Source: UBA2108 sp002713215 (GTDB lineage Bacteria; Bacteroidota; Bacteroidia; Flavobacteriales_G; Salibacteraceae). Taken from it: a stretch of DNA of 20,622 nt. The stretch covers positions 1-20,622 of the forward strand of contig CALAPY010000040.1 in the NCBI GenBank assembly GCA_937891015.1, in the 5' to 3' direction. Within the stretch, counting starts at the first letter, position 1; each line of letters begins with the position of its first letter. Both the position numbers and the translations under genes were made by a program. Under the pieces are notes generated by a model. That model was not told where the DNA came from, made no database searches, and worked only from the letters and a program-made list of their open reading frames with translations. Of this stretch, positions 7,818 to 15,587 are shown in pieces.

Positions 7818-8434
7818 GTGACCCAATCAGCGAGCTTCAACGCCATTTGCCTGAAGGTACAGCAGAAAGAATACATGCCTTAATCAATAAGAAAAATCTG
7901 CTACTGAAAATTACACGGCATAGAAAATCAAAGTTTGGTGATTATCGTCCACCTCAAGGCGATGTTAAACATCATACAATAACGGTTAATGGCACCCTAA
8001 ACCCTTTTGCATTTTTAATTACTTTTCTCCATGAGTACGCTCATCTTCAAATATTTGAACTTCATAAGGGAAGCGTCTCTCCTCATGGAAAAGAATGGAA
8101 GACCGCATTTGCACTTTTACTTCAGGAAGAATTAAGCCTGGGTACATTTCCCAGTGACCTCATCCCTTCGTTGAAAAAGTATCTTACAAATCCAAAAGCC
8201 AGTACTTTTTCCGATCCCAGGTTATATGAAGCGCTGCGGTTGCATGATGACCCGATAAACGTTAACAAACCATTGCTAAAATCATTGAACCCTAACTCGA
8301 TATTTCGAATTGGGAAAAAGCATTTTAAGAAAGGGCAATTGAGAAGGACCCGTTTTGTTTGCAAGGAATTAAATACTGGTAAACAATACCTGGTGCATAA
8401 AAATGCCGAGGTTATTCCTCTGGAAATCCCTTAA
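7814..8434 (+). CDS. SprT-like zinc metalloprotease-domain protein (206 aa)
   Basis: This is a SprT-family protein: a predicted Zn-dependent metallopeptidase fold related to E. coli SprT and eukaryotic Spartan. The zinc motif HEYAH is at residues 73-77, with a likely third ligand in SPHGKEW (His91). The preceding strand-helix (HHTITVNGTLNPFAFLITFL) is typical of the family. The C-terminal half (about 135-206) is basic and ends in a small beta-rich segment (RRTRFVCKELNTGKQYLVHKNAEV), like the Zn-ribbon position of SprT but without the paired cysteines. No signal peptide, so cytoplasmic. It overlaps the upstream lipoprotein gene by 4 bases and is followed 21 bp later by manC, suggesting one transcript. 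Substrate unknown; metalloprotease activity is inferred from the motif. Confidence 0.88.
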   Translation: MSDPISELQRHLPEGTAERIHALINKKNLLLKITRHRKSKFGDYRPPQGDVKHHTITVNGTLNPFAFLITFLHEYAHLQIFELHKGSVSPHGKEWKTAFALLLQEELSLGTFPSDLIPSLKKYLTNPKASTFSDPRLYEALRLHDDPINVNKPLLKSLNPNSIFRIGKKHFKKGQLRRTRFVCKELNTGKQYLVHKNAEVIPLEIP

Positions 8435-8455
8435 TTTGACATCGAAAAATTCATT

Positions 8456-9520
8456 ATGAATAACAACTATTGCATAATTATGGCCGGCGGTATTGGCAGT
8501 CGGTTTTGGCCCTGGAGCAGAGAAGAAAACCCCAAACAGTTTTTAGATATTCTGGGAACTGGAAAAAGTCTAATCCGACAGACTTTTGAACGATTTAATG
8601 ACTTTATTCCAACCAGCAACATTTTCATCGTTACCAACAAGAATTACAAGACTTTGGTAAATGAACATTTACCCGAATTGGATGATTCACAAATACTCTG
8701 TGAGCCCGTAATGCGAAATACTGCACCGTGCATAGCTTATGCCAGCTATAAGATCCTAGAATTGAACCAAAATGCCAACATAGTTGTTGCGCCCAGTGAT
8801 CATTTGATAACAGACATTAAAGAATTTGCCGAAAGAATTGAACAAGGACTTAAGCACGTTGAGTCGGGCCGAATTCTTACTCTGGGTATTAAACCCTCAC
8901 GCCCCGATACCGGATATGGTTACATTGAATACCAGGGCAGTGATCCATCAACTATAATAAAACCTGTGAGCCAGTTTAGAGAAAAACCATCCATTGAAAA
9001 GGCGGAAGAATATCTTGCCCAGGGAAATTTTGTTTGGAATTCGGGTATCTTTTTATGGAGTGTTAAGTCAATCGTAAACTCTTTCGAAATGCACTTACCT
9101 GACATGGCCTCCATTTTTGAAGAAGGGAAAACCTATTTCAACACTAAAAACGAAAATGAATTTATTGAAAATAACTTCCCTAATTGCGAAAACATTTCAA
9201 TTGATTATGGAGTTATGGAGCGTTCTGATAATATCGATGTCATGCTTTGTGATTTTGGATGGTCGGACTTAGGAACATGGGGCTCACTCTATGACAAACT
9301 TGATAAAGATGATAATGGAAATGCAACTTTGGGATCAAACCACTTTCTAAGTGAAACCAATAATTCCATTATAAAGTCAAGCCCAAACAAAAAAATTGTA
9401 GTTCAAGGATTAGGTGACCTCATTGTAGTAGACACCGAAAACACCCTACTTATTTGCAACAAGAATGATGAACAAAAAATTAAGGCTCTTGTTAAGAACC
9501 TTAATCGATTAGAGAATTAA
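8456..9520 (+). CDS. manC: Mannose-1-phosphate guanylyltransferase (354 aa)
   Basis: This enzyme makes GDP-mannose from mannose-1-phosphate and GTP, feeding GDP-fucose/GDP-mannose-derived glycans such as surface polysaccharide and protein O-glycans. Motifs are the nucleotide-binding MAGGIGSRFWPWS at 9-21 with PKQFL at 26-30, EPVMRNTAPC at 83-92, PSDH at 113-116, TGYGYIE at 152-158, FREKP at 174-178 and WNSGIF at 194-199. It has only the pyrophosphorylase domain and no C-terminal phosphomannose isomerase cupin, matching the short bacterial form. It starts 21 bp after the SprT-like gene. Its TAA (9518-9520) overlaps the stop of the convergent fumC. Family assignment is firm. Confidence 0.95.
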   Translation: MNNNYCIIMAGGIGSRFWPWSREENPKQFLDILGTGKSLIRQTFERFNDFIPTSNIFIVTNKNYKTLVNEHLPELDDSQILCEPVMRNTAPCIAYASYKILELNQNANIVVAPSDHLITDIKEFAERIEQGLKHVESGRILTLGIKPSRPDTGYGYIEYQGSDPSTIIKPVSQFREKPSIEKAEEYLAQGNFVWNSGIFLWSVKSIVNSFEMHLPDMASIFEEGKTYFNTKNENEFIENNFPNCENISIDYGVMERSDNIDVMLCDFGWSDLGTWGSLYDKLDKDDNGNATLGSNHFLSETNNSIIKSSPNKKIVVQGLGDLIVVDTENTLLICNKNDEQKIKALVKNLNRLEN

Positions 9521-10920
9521 CCGGGCAAATTCCCAATCATTTTGGAAGGGTCAACCCAAAGATCAAATTCTTCAGCAGTAAGGTATCCCAAATTAATGGC
9601 TTCTTCCTTCAAGGTTGTTCCATTGTTGTATGCCGTCTTGGCAATTTTAGCCGCCTTTTCGTAACCAATTTTTGTGTTTAATGCCGTAACCAACATCAGC
9701 GAATTATCCAGGTTTCTCTTAAGAATTGGGTAATTGGGCTCAATTCCAATGGCGCAGTTGTCGTTGAGGGAAACACAAACATCTCCGATTAATCTGGCAC
9801 TGGTTAGTAAATTATGTGCCATTACCGGTTTAAATACGTTGAGCTCGTAATGGCCGTTCATTCCACCAACACTTATGGCTACATCGTTTCCAATTACCTG
9901 AGCGCAAACCATGGTCATTGCCTCGGCCTGGGTTGGATTAACCTTACCTGGCATAATAGAAGACCCTGGCTCATTTGCCGGTATAATAATCTCACCTATT
10001 CCACTTCTTGGGCCAGAGGCCAATAAACGAATATCATTAGCAATTTTCATTAAAGAAACTGCCAATTGTTTCAACGCACCGTGCGATTCTACAATTGCAT
10101 CGTGGGCGGCCAGAGCTTCAAATTTGTTTTCTGCAGAAACGAATGGCAATCCTGAAAACTCAGCAATTTTTTTTGCCACCAAAGGAGCATATCCTTCCGG
10201 TGTATTAATCCCTGTGCCAACGGCAGTACCTCCAAGTGCTAATTCAGAAAGATGGGCCAATGAGTTTCTCAATGCCCTAAGGCCATGGTCTAATTGCGAT
10301 ACGTAACCAGAAAATTCCTGTCCCAAAGTAAGTGGGGTGGCGTCCATCAAATGCGTTCTGCCAATTTTCACGACACCCATAAATGCTTCACTCTTTGCTT
10401 TTAGGGTATCTCTTAATTTTTCTACCCCGGGAATTGTAGTCTCCACGATTAACTTGTAGCATGCAATGTGCATCCCGGTTGGAAATGTATCATTTGATGA
10501 CTGTGATTTATTGACATCGTCATTCGGGTGAATCAAAGGTTCTCCAGAACCTAGCTCATTTCCCAATAGGACATGAGAGCGATTTGAAATTACCTCATTA
10601 ACATTCATGTTGGACTGTGTACCAGAGCCAGTCTGCCAGATCACCAAAGGGAATTGGTCATCGAGCTTTCCATCCAATATTTCATCACATACTTTAGAAA
10701 TAGCGTCTCTTTTTTCCTGAGGCAATACACCCAATTCACAATTGGCATGTGCAGCAGCCTTCTTTAGGTGAGCAAAACCATAAACCACCTCAAGCGGCAT
10801 TTGCTGTTTGTAATCACCTATTTTAAAATTGTTTCTGGATCTTTCTGTCTGGGCACCCCAATATTTCTCTGCCGGGACTTGCACTTCACCCATTGTATCG
10901 TGCTCAATTCTATAGCTCAT
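9517..10920 (-). CDS. fumC: Class II fumarate hydratase (467 aa)
   Basis: This enzyme interconverts fumarate and L-malate in the TCA cycle; the class II form is a cytoplasmic, iron-independent homotetramer. Length matches E. coli FumC (467). Motifs are TGSGTQSNMN at 97-106, SSNDTFPT at 141-148, GRTHLMDATP at 187-196 with the conserved catalytic-site His190, and the superfamily signature GSSIMPGKVNP at 319-329 containing the catalytic loop serine Ser320. The start MSYRIEHDTMGEVQVP is the usual one. It lies between convergent manC (stop codons overlap in the palindrome TTAA) and the divergent 51-aa membrane protein gene, and appears monocistronic. Confidence 0.97.
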   Translation of the reverse strand: MSYRIEHDTMGEVQVPAEKYWGAQTERSRNNFKIGDYKQQMPLEVVYGFAHLKKAAAHANCELGVLPQEKRDAISKVCDEILDGKLDDQFPLVIWQTGSGTQSNMNVNEVISNRSHVLLGNELGSGEPLIHPNDDVNKSQSSNDTFPTGMHIACYKLIVETTIPGVEKLRDTLKAKSEAFMGVVKIGRTHLMDATPLTLGQEFSGYVSQLDHGLRALRNSLAHLSELALGGTAVGTGINTPEGYAPLVAKKIAEFSGLPFVSAENKFEALAAHDAIVESHGALKQLAVSLMKIANDIRLLASGPRSGIGEIIIPANEPGSSIMPGKVNPTQAEAMTMVCAQVIGNDVAISVGGMNGHYELNVFKPVMAHNLLTSARLIGDVCVSLNDNCAIGIEPNYPILKRNLDNSLMLVTALNTKIGYEKAAKIAKTAYNNGTTLKEEAINLGYLTAEEFDLWVDPSKMIGNLPG

Positions 10921-10957
10921 CTGTTATCAAGTTGACTTTTCTTCAATATTTGAAGTA

Positions 10958-10984
10958 CAAAATTACGTTAAGGGCAAATTGCAA
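10958..10984 (-). promoter_or_regulatory. fumC promoter, TTG-N16-TAATTTTG
   Basis: On the minus strand, TTG (10982-10984) is followed after 16 bp by TAATTTTG (10958-10965), an exact TAnnTTTG -7 box. The implied leader before the ATG at 10920 is about 30 nt. The spacer is one base short of the usual 17-23. It is back to back with the plus-strand promoter at 10993. Confidence 0.6.
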
Positions 10985-10992
10985 AAAAGCCA

Positions 10993-11021
10993 TTGTTCTA
11001 AAATGTTTTATCCTAAATTTG
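10993..11021 (+). promoter_or_regulatory. Promoter TTG-N18-TAAATTTG for the 51-aa membrane protein
   Basis: TTG at 10993-10995 and TAAATTTG at 11014-11021 are separated by 18 bp, a full match to the Bacteroidota vegetative promoter. The ATG at 11041 lies 19 bp downstream of the -7 box. Confidence 0.65.
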
Positions 11022-11040
11022 GCGCTTAAATTTATTGTTG

Positions 11041-11196
11041 ATGGAGATTTTAGCGGTACTCTTTTTTTTAGTGGTTGTTGGCGGAGCATTTTTCACTTTG
11101 ATATTTCTAGCATGCTTTTTACCTTATTGGGTAACTATGCAACTCATCGAAACCTTTACTTACAACCCTAAAACGGACACTGGAGATACCGAATAA
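11041..11196 (+). CDS. Small single-span membrane protein (51 aa), function unknown
   Basis: The reading frame runs from ATG at 11041 to TAA at 11194-11196. Residues 3-28 are a long hydrophobic helix (ILAVLFFLVVVGGAFFTLIF, then LACFLP), followed by an aromatic boundary (PYWVTMQ) and a short acidic, hydrophilic tail (TYNPKTDTGDTE). It is therefore probably an inner-membrane peptide with a short soluble tail. Support for it being real is the excellent promoter 20 bp upstream and the lack of any other gene in this stretch. It stops 12 bp before the end of the convergent ArsC-family gene. I do not recognise a family. Confidence 0.7.
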   Translation: MEILAVLFFLVVVGGAFFTLIFLACFLPYWVTMQLIETFTYNPKTDTGDTE

Positions 11197-11208
11197 GATA
11201 AACATTGT

Positions 11209-11553
11209 TTACATCAATGTTTTAACCAATTCGGGTGGCCTTCCAATTATTGCCTGGTCTCCTTTAGTGACAATTGGGCGCTCTATTAGCTTTGGATTTG
11301 AGGTCATAGCTTGTATCCATTGATCATCATTTAGCTCTTTTCCCTTGTAGTTTTCCTTATAAATGGCTTCTCCTTTTCTAACTAACTCGTAAGGCTTAAT
11401 TCCTAGTTTATGAATAATGTCTTTCAATTCAGTTTCTGTTGGAGGGTTGGTCAAATAATCGATAATTTCGGGGTTAATTCCTGCAGAGGTTAAAGTCTTT
11501 AGTGTCTCTCTGCTCTTACTGCATCTAGGGTTATGGAATATTTTGAAACTCAT
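11209..11553 (-). CDS. arsC: ArsC-family (glutaredoxin-dependent type) arsenate reductase-like protein (114 aa)
   Basis: This is a thioredoxin-fold protein of the ArsC/Spx/YfgD family. The N-terminal FHNPRCSKSR places the catalytic Cys at residue 11. The three arginines that bind arsenate in E. coli ArsC have clear counterparts: Arg59 (LVRKGE), Arg92 (IERPIV) and Arg105 (IGRPPE). It is shorter than E. coli ArsC (141 aa) and closer to the short YfgD-type form. No ars regulator or efflux gene is adjacent, so a role in arsenic resistance is not supported by context and a general thiol-redox role is possible. A TAATTTTG box lies about 25 bp upstream. Confidence 0.9.
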   Translation of the reverse strand: MSFKIFHNPRCSKSRETLKTLTSAGINPEIIDYLTNPPTETELKDIIHKLGIKPYELVRKGEAIYKENYKGKELNDDQWIQAMTSNPKLIERPIVTKGDQAIIGRPPELVKTLM

Positions 11554-11577
11554 TGAATAATCTTTTTAAAATTTATT

Positions 11578-11585
11578 CAAAATTA
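11578..11585 (-). promoter_or_regulatory. -7 box (TAATTTTG) for the arsC-like gene
   Basis: This is an exact TAnnTTTG match on the minus strand, 24 bp before the ATG at 11553. No TTG is found at 17-23 bp upstream, so the call rests on one element. Confidence 0.45.
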
Positions 11586-11611
11586 AGAAACCCGGCATTG
11601 GAAAATGCAGA

Positions 11612-11641
11612 TTGGAATTGTGATTATGTTTAGTATTTTTG
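11612..11641 (+). promoter_or_regulatory. Promoter TTG-N19-TATTTTTG for the type B T9SS gene
   Basis: TTG at 11612-11614 and TATTTTTG at 11634-11641 are 19 bp apart, matching the Bacteroidota consensus. It would place the transcription start near 11648, after the first possible ATG (11605) but before the ATG at 11662, which supports the later start codon. Confidence 0.6.
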
Positions 11642-11661
11642 GGCGCAGCGGATTGGCAGGG

Positions 11662-14600
11662 ATGAACAAGAAAATACCTAAATCTTTTGATTTAAACAGA
11701 CCTCTTAGATACCTTCATGGTAAAGGGTTGTTCGCACTTTTATTGCCGTTAATTTTTTCCATTTCGGCAAGTGCCCAATGCAAAAAAGCTACCAGCACCT
11801 GTAATCTTACCAGTATTTCAACTGCATTTACTCCGACGGCTACATTTTTGGGCTGTGGTAGTGATAGCTGTGACTTATATTACCTGTTACCTAATGCGGT
11901 AACGGCAGACAGTGCTGAAAACTGGGCCAATAACCTGGGCGCACATTTAACTTCCATTCATTCCCAGGCCGAAAATGACAGCATTACAAAGTGGGCTGCG
12001 AACAAGGGCATCACAGGAAGTGTTTGGATTGGGTTCAATGATAAAACTACTGAAGGTCATTTCGTCTGGACAGATGGGACCGATTCTACCTTTTCGAACT
12101 GGAAAACAGGCCGTCCAAATGGTGTAGGTGCAGGTGATGATTGTGTTCAACTATTTGTTACTGGAGCCGATTCAGGTAAATGGAACGATACGGCCTGTAC
12201 AATGACCCTTCCGGCAGTTATTAAAGTTTCGTTATGTATGAACATATCTATGGTAAATGATACGGTTTGCCTAAACGATACAGCTAACCTTACCGTTAAT
12301 GTTACCAGGGGGTCTCAGGCATATTCTTATTCCTGGTCAAATTCCAGTACAAACGACAGTATTAAAGTTTCTCCTTCAAGCTCTGCTTATTATAACGTGA
12401 CCGTCACGGATCGATACAGTTGTACCGCGATTGATTCCGCTTATGCTAAAATTGATACATTACCTACTTTTTCACTTGGAACCACCGACACCATCTGCTC
12501 TGATTCCGTAAAAGTTCTGGATGCAGGCGCAGGTCTCTATAAATATTTATGGAAAAGCACAAAAACAGGACAACGAGATTCCATAAGGTTTGCGGACACT
12601 CAATACTGGGGCCAAAGAACTGATTCAAATGGTTGTTCTTATACCGATACTTTTAATTTGTATGTACATACAATTCCCGTATTCGATTTAGGAAACGATA
12701 CTACAGTTTGTGCAGGTGATACCGTAACTGTTAAACCGGATGTTACCAAACCTGCATACCAATATCTGTGGCACGACGCTTCTACAGGGACATCTTACCA
12801 AACGGACACAACAGAAGTGGTTCAACTTACCATTACCGATAGTACGGGTTGTAAATTGACTCAAAGTCGTAAGGTTACCAAGGTTAGCCTTCCAGTAGTG
12901 AACATTGCTAATGATACCTCTGTATGCGCAGGTACCATTTTCTCTTTCAATGGTCCTTTCGGATTTAACTACCACCAATGGATAATTCATGTAGATACGA
13001 TAATCAACGCTTCGGTTTCTGCCGATACCAACGGGGCGTATCATTATTATGGCCGTGATACCAATAACTGCCCCGCTTACGACACCGTAAACGTTATATG
13101 GGATACCATTCCGATCGTGGATCTCGGCAAAGACACCTCAATTTGCCAGTTTGACACGATAACACTAAAGGTTAGTTCCGGATATCGTTCCATAGTTTGG
13201 TCTACGGGCGATACCACCGAAGCTGTAAAAGTGAGTTCGCCTCAGACGTATAACGTAATTGTCATAGATTCCAATGGCTGCAGTAGTTCAGACATTTTTA
13301 ATCTATCCAACGATACCTTGCCCGTTGTCAACATTTTAAGGAATGGATTCCCTGGTGACACCAACATTTGCAACCTTGACTCAGTTTTTCTACATAATTA
13401 TGTTACTGATACCAACATGGAATACAGTTGGAATGGCGGTCCATTTGTGAAGGGGTATGATACTCTAATCGTTAAGGCAGCCAGCACCAATACCCTGGTT
13501 CTGAGAGATACCAATACTTGCCTAAATCAGGATTCGTTGAAAGTAGGAATAGATACTCTTCCATCGGTTAATATCACCTTAGACACTACCATTTGTCTAA
13601 ACGATAGTATCTTAATTTCGGTAAACTCTGATACGAATTATACCAAAATTTGGGATGGTGTGAATCTGGGAGTTCAGGATACTATGTGGGTAAAGAATGA
13701 CACTACTTACCGGGTAACCTTGGTGGACAAAAACACGACGTGTAGGAACACCGATAGTGTAGCCATAATGCACGATACATTACCTGTAATCAACCTTGGT
13801 CCGGATACCGGTTTTTGTGCTGGTGACACGATTACACTTGATGCGGGTGCAAATTACCAAACCTATTTGTGGAGTACGACAGACACTACCCAAACCTTAA
13901 AGGTATCTACTCCTGGCTCATACAGTGTTGGAGTTGTTGACAAAAATGGCTGTAAAGGTGCTGACACCAAAGTAATTGCTAAATTCTTACTTCCAATTCC
14001 TAACCTTGGACCCGATAAAGAATTTTGTGCGGGAACACCTGTAAACGACACCTTAGATGCAGGGCCTGGTTATAACTATTATAAATGGTCTCATGGTCCG
14101 CAGGGTGACTCAACACTGGCACGAAAAGTTAATGTTACCCTACAGGGAGTGTACTCTGTAATTGTTACTGATAGCAATGGCTGTAAAGGGAATGATACTA
14201 TTTCTATCAATGCTAATTTCTTACCTTCCGTAAGCCTTGGGCCAGATACTTCGTTTTGCGCAGGTGATAAATTCAATTTGTTAATTAACGCTGGTGCCGG
14301 GTTTGTCAAATACGAATGGTTTGACATGAAGAGTGGGGTACCTGTGGTTTTACCTACAACGGGCCAAATAATTCTCGTAAAGGATACTTCTGCTAAAATT
14401 AGGGTAAGAATTACTGATATTAACGGCTGTACAAATACAGATGACGTAGAAGTGAAAGAAATTCCACTACCTATTGTTGTGTTTGCACAAACTAAATATT
14501 GTGAAGCCAACAGACGTTTCTTCCGTGATACACTCGACGCAGATCCTCTGGGGAATTATGTCAGTTATGCTTGGTCTACCGGAGATTCTACCCGCCAAAT

Positions 14601-15519
14601 TATTGTTGTAGAAGGTGGCGATTATTTGGTGACCGTTACCAATAACCAGGGGTGTTTTAATGTGGGTAAAAAGGAAGTCATTGAAATCTCACAGCCACAC
14701 ATCGATTGGACTGGAGACACCATCCTTTGTAAAGGAACCACAGTAAAGTTGGATGCAAATAAACCAGGCTATGTACACTATTGGTGGTATAAAGTATTTG
14801 ATATTGCAGGCAAGGACGATTCTTTAATGAACCCAATGATTCAACCTGGTGATACAATTGCCGATACAACGGTTACATCCCAATTAATTACACAACCCGG
14901 AAAGTATAAAGTTCTTACTCGGTATTTTGAATCGCCTTTCTGCTATGACTCCTCAGAGACCATAATTCGAGAAGATTTATTCCCCGTTATCGATTTTGGA
15001 ATTCAAACTCCAGATACCACATTATGTGTAGGAGAAACACTTCTCCTAGACCCTAATTTTAACGGATCATCTTCTTTGGAAGTAAAATACTTGTGGCAAG
15101 ATGGATCTGAAGACACCATTTATCCGGCTCGAACTACAGGCTTGTATTCTCTGGTACTCACTAATGATTGCGGCGCCGATATTGATGAGGTATACGTACG
15201 TTTTGATGATTGTAGCCAAGTATGGGTACCTAATTCGTTTACGCCCAACGGCGACGGTGATAATGAACTTTGGGGCGTTTCAACGCTGGAACGGTTTCTT
15301 GAATTTAAGCTTGAGGTATATGATCGTACTGGTACAGTAATATGGGAGACAAATGATGCCGGTGTATCCTGGGATGGAACGCACATGAGAACAGGAGAAC
15401 CCTTACCAGTTGGGCTTTATATCTACCGTCTATCGTACCGTTCATATTATGAGCTCATAGAAGGCGTTAGTTCAGCGCCGACCAAAGAAGAGAGAGGACA
15501 GCTTCATCTCATCCGATAG
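11662..15519 (+). CDS. T9SS type B surface protein: C-type-lectin-like domain plus ~13 Ig/PKD-like repeats (1285 aa)
   Basis: The open frame begins at 11605 (1304 codons), but I choose ATG 11662: a promoter lies inside the extension, and from Met20 the product begins with a normal signal peptide (basic MNKKIPK...LHGK, hydrophobic GLFALLLPLIFSIS, then ASAQ). In 1304-aa numbering, residues 90-211 form a C-type-lectin-like domain (VWIGFND, FVWTDG, DDCVQL, GKWNDTAC); the sugar/Ca motif reads RPN instead of EPN or QPD. Residues about 216-1205 hold some 13 Ig/PKD-like repeats. Residues 1206-1304 are a gliding-associated type B sorting domain (VWVPNSFTPNGDGDNE..W, EVYDRTG..IWE, WDGT, GLYIYRL). Such proteins are exported by T9SS and held at the surface or on gliding adhesin tracks. 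No PorP/SprF-like partner is adjacent. A carbohydrate-binding adhesin is the likeliest role, by inference. Confidence 0.92.
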   Translation: MNKKIPKSFDLNRPLRYLHGKGLFALLLPLIFSISASAQCKKATSTCNLTSISTAFTPTATFLGCGSDSCDLYYLLPNAVTADSAENWANNLGAHLTSIHSQAENDSITKWAANKGITGSVWIGFNDKTTEGHFVWTDGTDSTFSNWKTGRPNGVGAGDDCVQLFVTGADSGKWNDTACTMTLPAVIKVSLCMNISMVNDTVCLNDTANLTVNVTRGSQAYSYSWSNSSTNDSIKVSPSSSAYYNVTVTDRYSCTAIDSAYAKIDTLPTFSLGTTDTICSDSVKVLDAGAGLYKYLWKSTKTGQRDSIRFADTQYWGQRTDSNGCSYTDTFNLYVHTIPVFDLGNDTTVCAGDTVTVKPDVTKPAYQYLWHDASTGTSYQTDTTEVVQLTITDSTGCKLTQSRKVTKVSLPVVNIANDTSVCAGTIFSFNGPFGFNYHQWIIHVDTIINASVSADTNGAYHYYGRDTNNCPAYDTVNVIWDTIPIVDLGKDTSICQFDTITLKVSSGYRSIVWSTGDTTEAVKVSSPQTYNVIVIDSNGCSSSDIFNLSNDTLPVVNILRNGFPGDTNICNLDSVFLHNYVTDTNMEYSWNGGPFVKGYDTLIVKAASTNTLVLRDTNTCLNQDSLKVGIDTLPSVNITLDTTICLNDSILISVNSDTNYTKIWDGVNLGVQDTMWVKNDTTYRVTLVDKNTTCRNTDSVAIMHDTLPVINLGPDTGFCAGDTITLDAGANYQTYLWSTTDTTQTLKVSTPGSYSVGVVDKNGCKGADTKVIAKFLLPIPNLGPDKEFCAGTPVNDTLDAGPGYNYYKWSHGPQGDSTLARKVNVTLQGVYSVIVTDSNGCKGNDTISINANFLPSVSLGPDTSFCAGDKFNLLINAGAGFVKYEWFDMKSGVPVVLPTTGQIILVKDTSAKIRVRITDINGCTNTDDVEVKEIPLPIVVFAQTKYCEANRRFFRDTLDADPLGNYVSYAWSTGDSTRQIIVVEGGDYLVTVTNNQGCFNVGKKEVIEISQPHIDWTGDTILCKGTTVKLDANKPGYVHYWWYKVFDIAGKDDSLMNPMIQPGDTIADTTVTSQLITQPGKYKVLTRYFESPFCYDSSETIIREDLFPVIDFGIQTPDTTLCVGETLLLDPNFNGSSSLEVKYLWQDGSEDTIYPARTTGLYSLVLTNDCGADIDEVYVRFDDCSQVWVPNSFTPNGDGDNELWGVSTLERFLEFKLEVYDRTGTVIWETNDAGVSWDGTHMRTGEPLPVGLYIYRLSYRSYYELIEGVSSAPTKEERGQLHLIR
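12250..15219 (+). repeat. About 13 tandem Ig/PKD-like protein repeats, 70-90 codons each
   Basis: Within the type B protein each unit opens with a [DTS]-x-[CS]-type turn around a conserved Cys and closes with a D-x-N-G-C turn. Openers in order are TVCLND, TICSDS, TVCAGD, SVCAGT, SICQFD, NICNLD, TICLND, GFCAGD, EFCAGT, SFCAGD, KYCEAN, ILCKGT and TLCVGE. Linkers such as DTLPVINLGPDT recur. The paired cysteines could form an intradomain disulfide. Units have diverged in sequence and are not near-identical DNA copies, so they appear old. Confidence 0.8.
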
Positions 15520-15564
15520 TTAAGTGTAATTAGATCACCTACTTTTCCGAAACAATGTCCGTAT

Positions 15565-15587
15565 AAAAACTATTCTGAAGTTTTTTT
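15565..15587 (+). terminator. Possible weak terminator at the type B gene / prfB convergence
   Basis: AAAAACT (15565-15571) pairs with AGTTTTT (15579-15585) around a 7-nt loop, and the T-run extends to 15587. It begins 45 bp after the type B gene stop and overlaps the last codons of the convergent prfB. The stem is nearly all A-T, so it may be weak. Confidence 0.35.

Noticed and set aside
9911..10306. 131-codon plus-strand ORF within fumC
   Set aside because: Shadow of the fumarase gene, whose motifs fill this region.
14091..14510. 139-codon minus-strand ORF inside the type B gene (similar long shadows at 1402-1956 and 12688-13044)
   Set aside because: Antisense to well-supported repeat proteins; no recognisable motif or start context.
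12250..15219. Repeat region as a recent DNA-level tandem expansion
   Set aside because: Units share only protein-level landmarks and differ in length and codons; I see no near-identical DNA copies.
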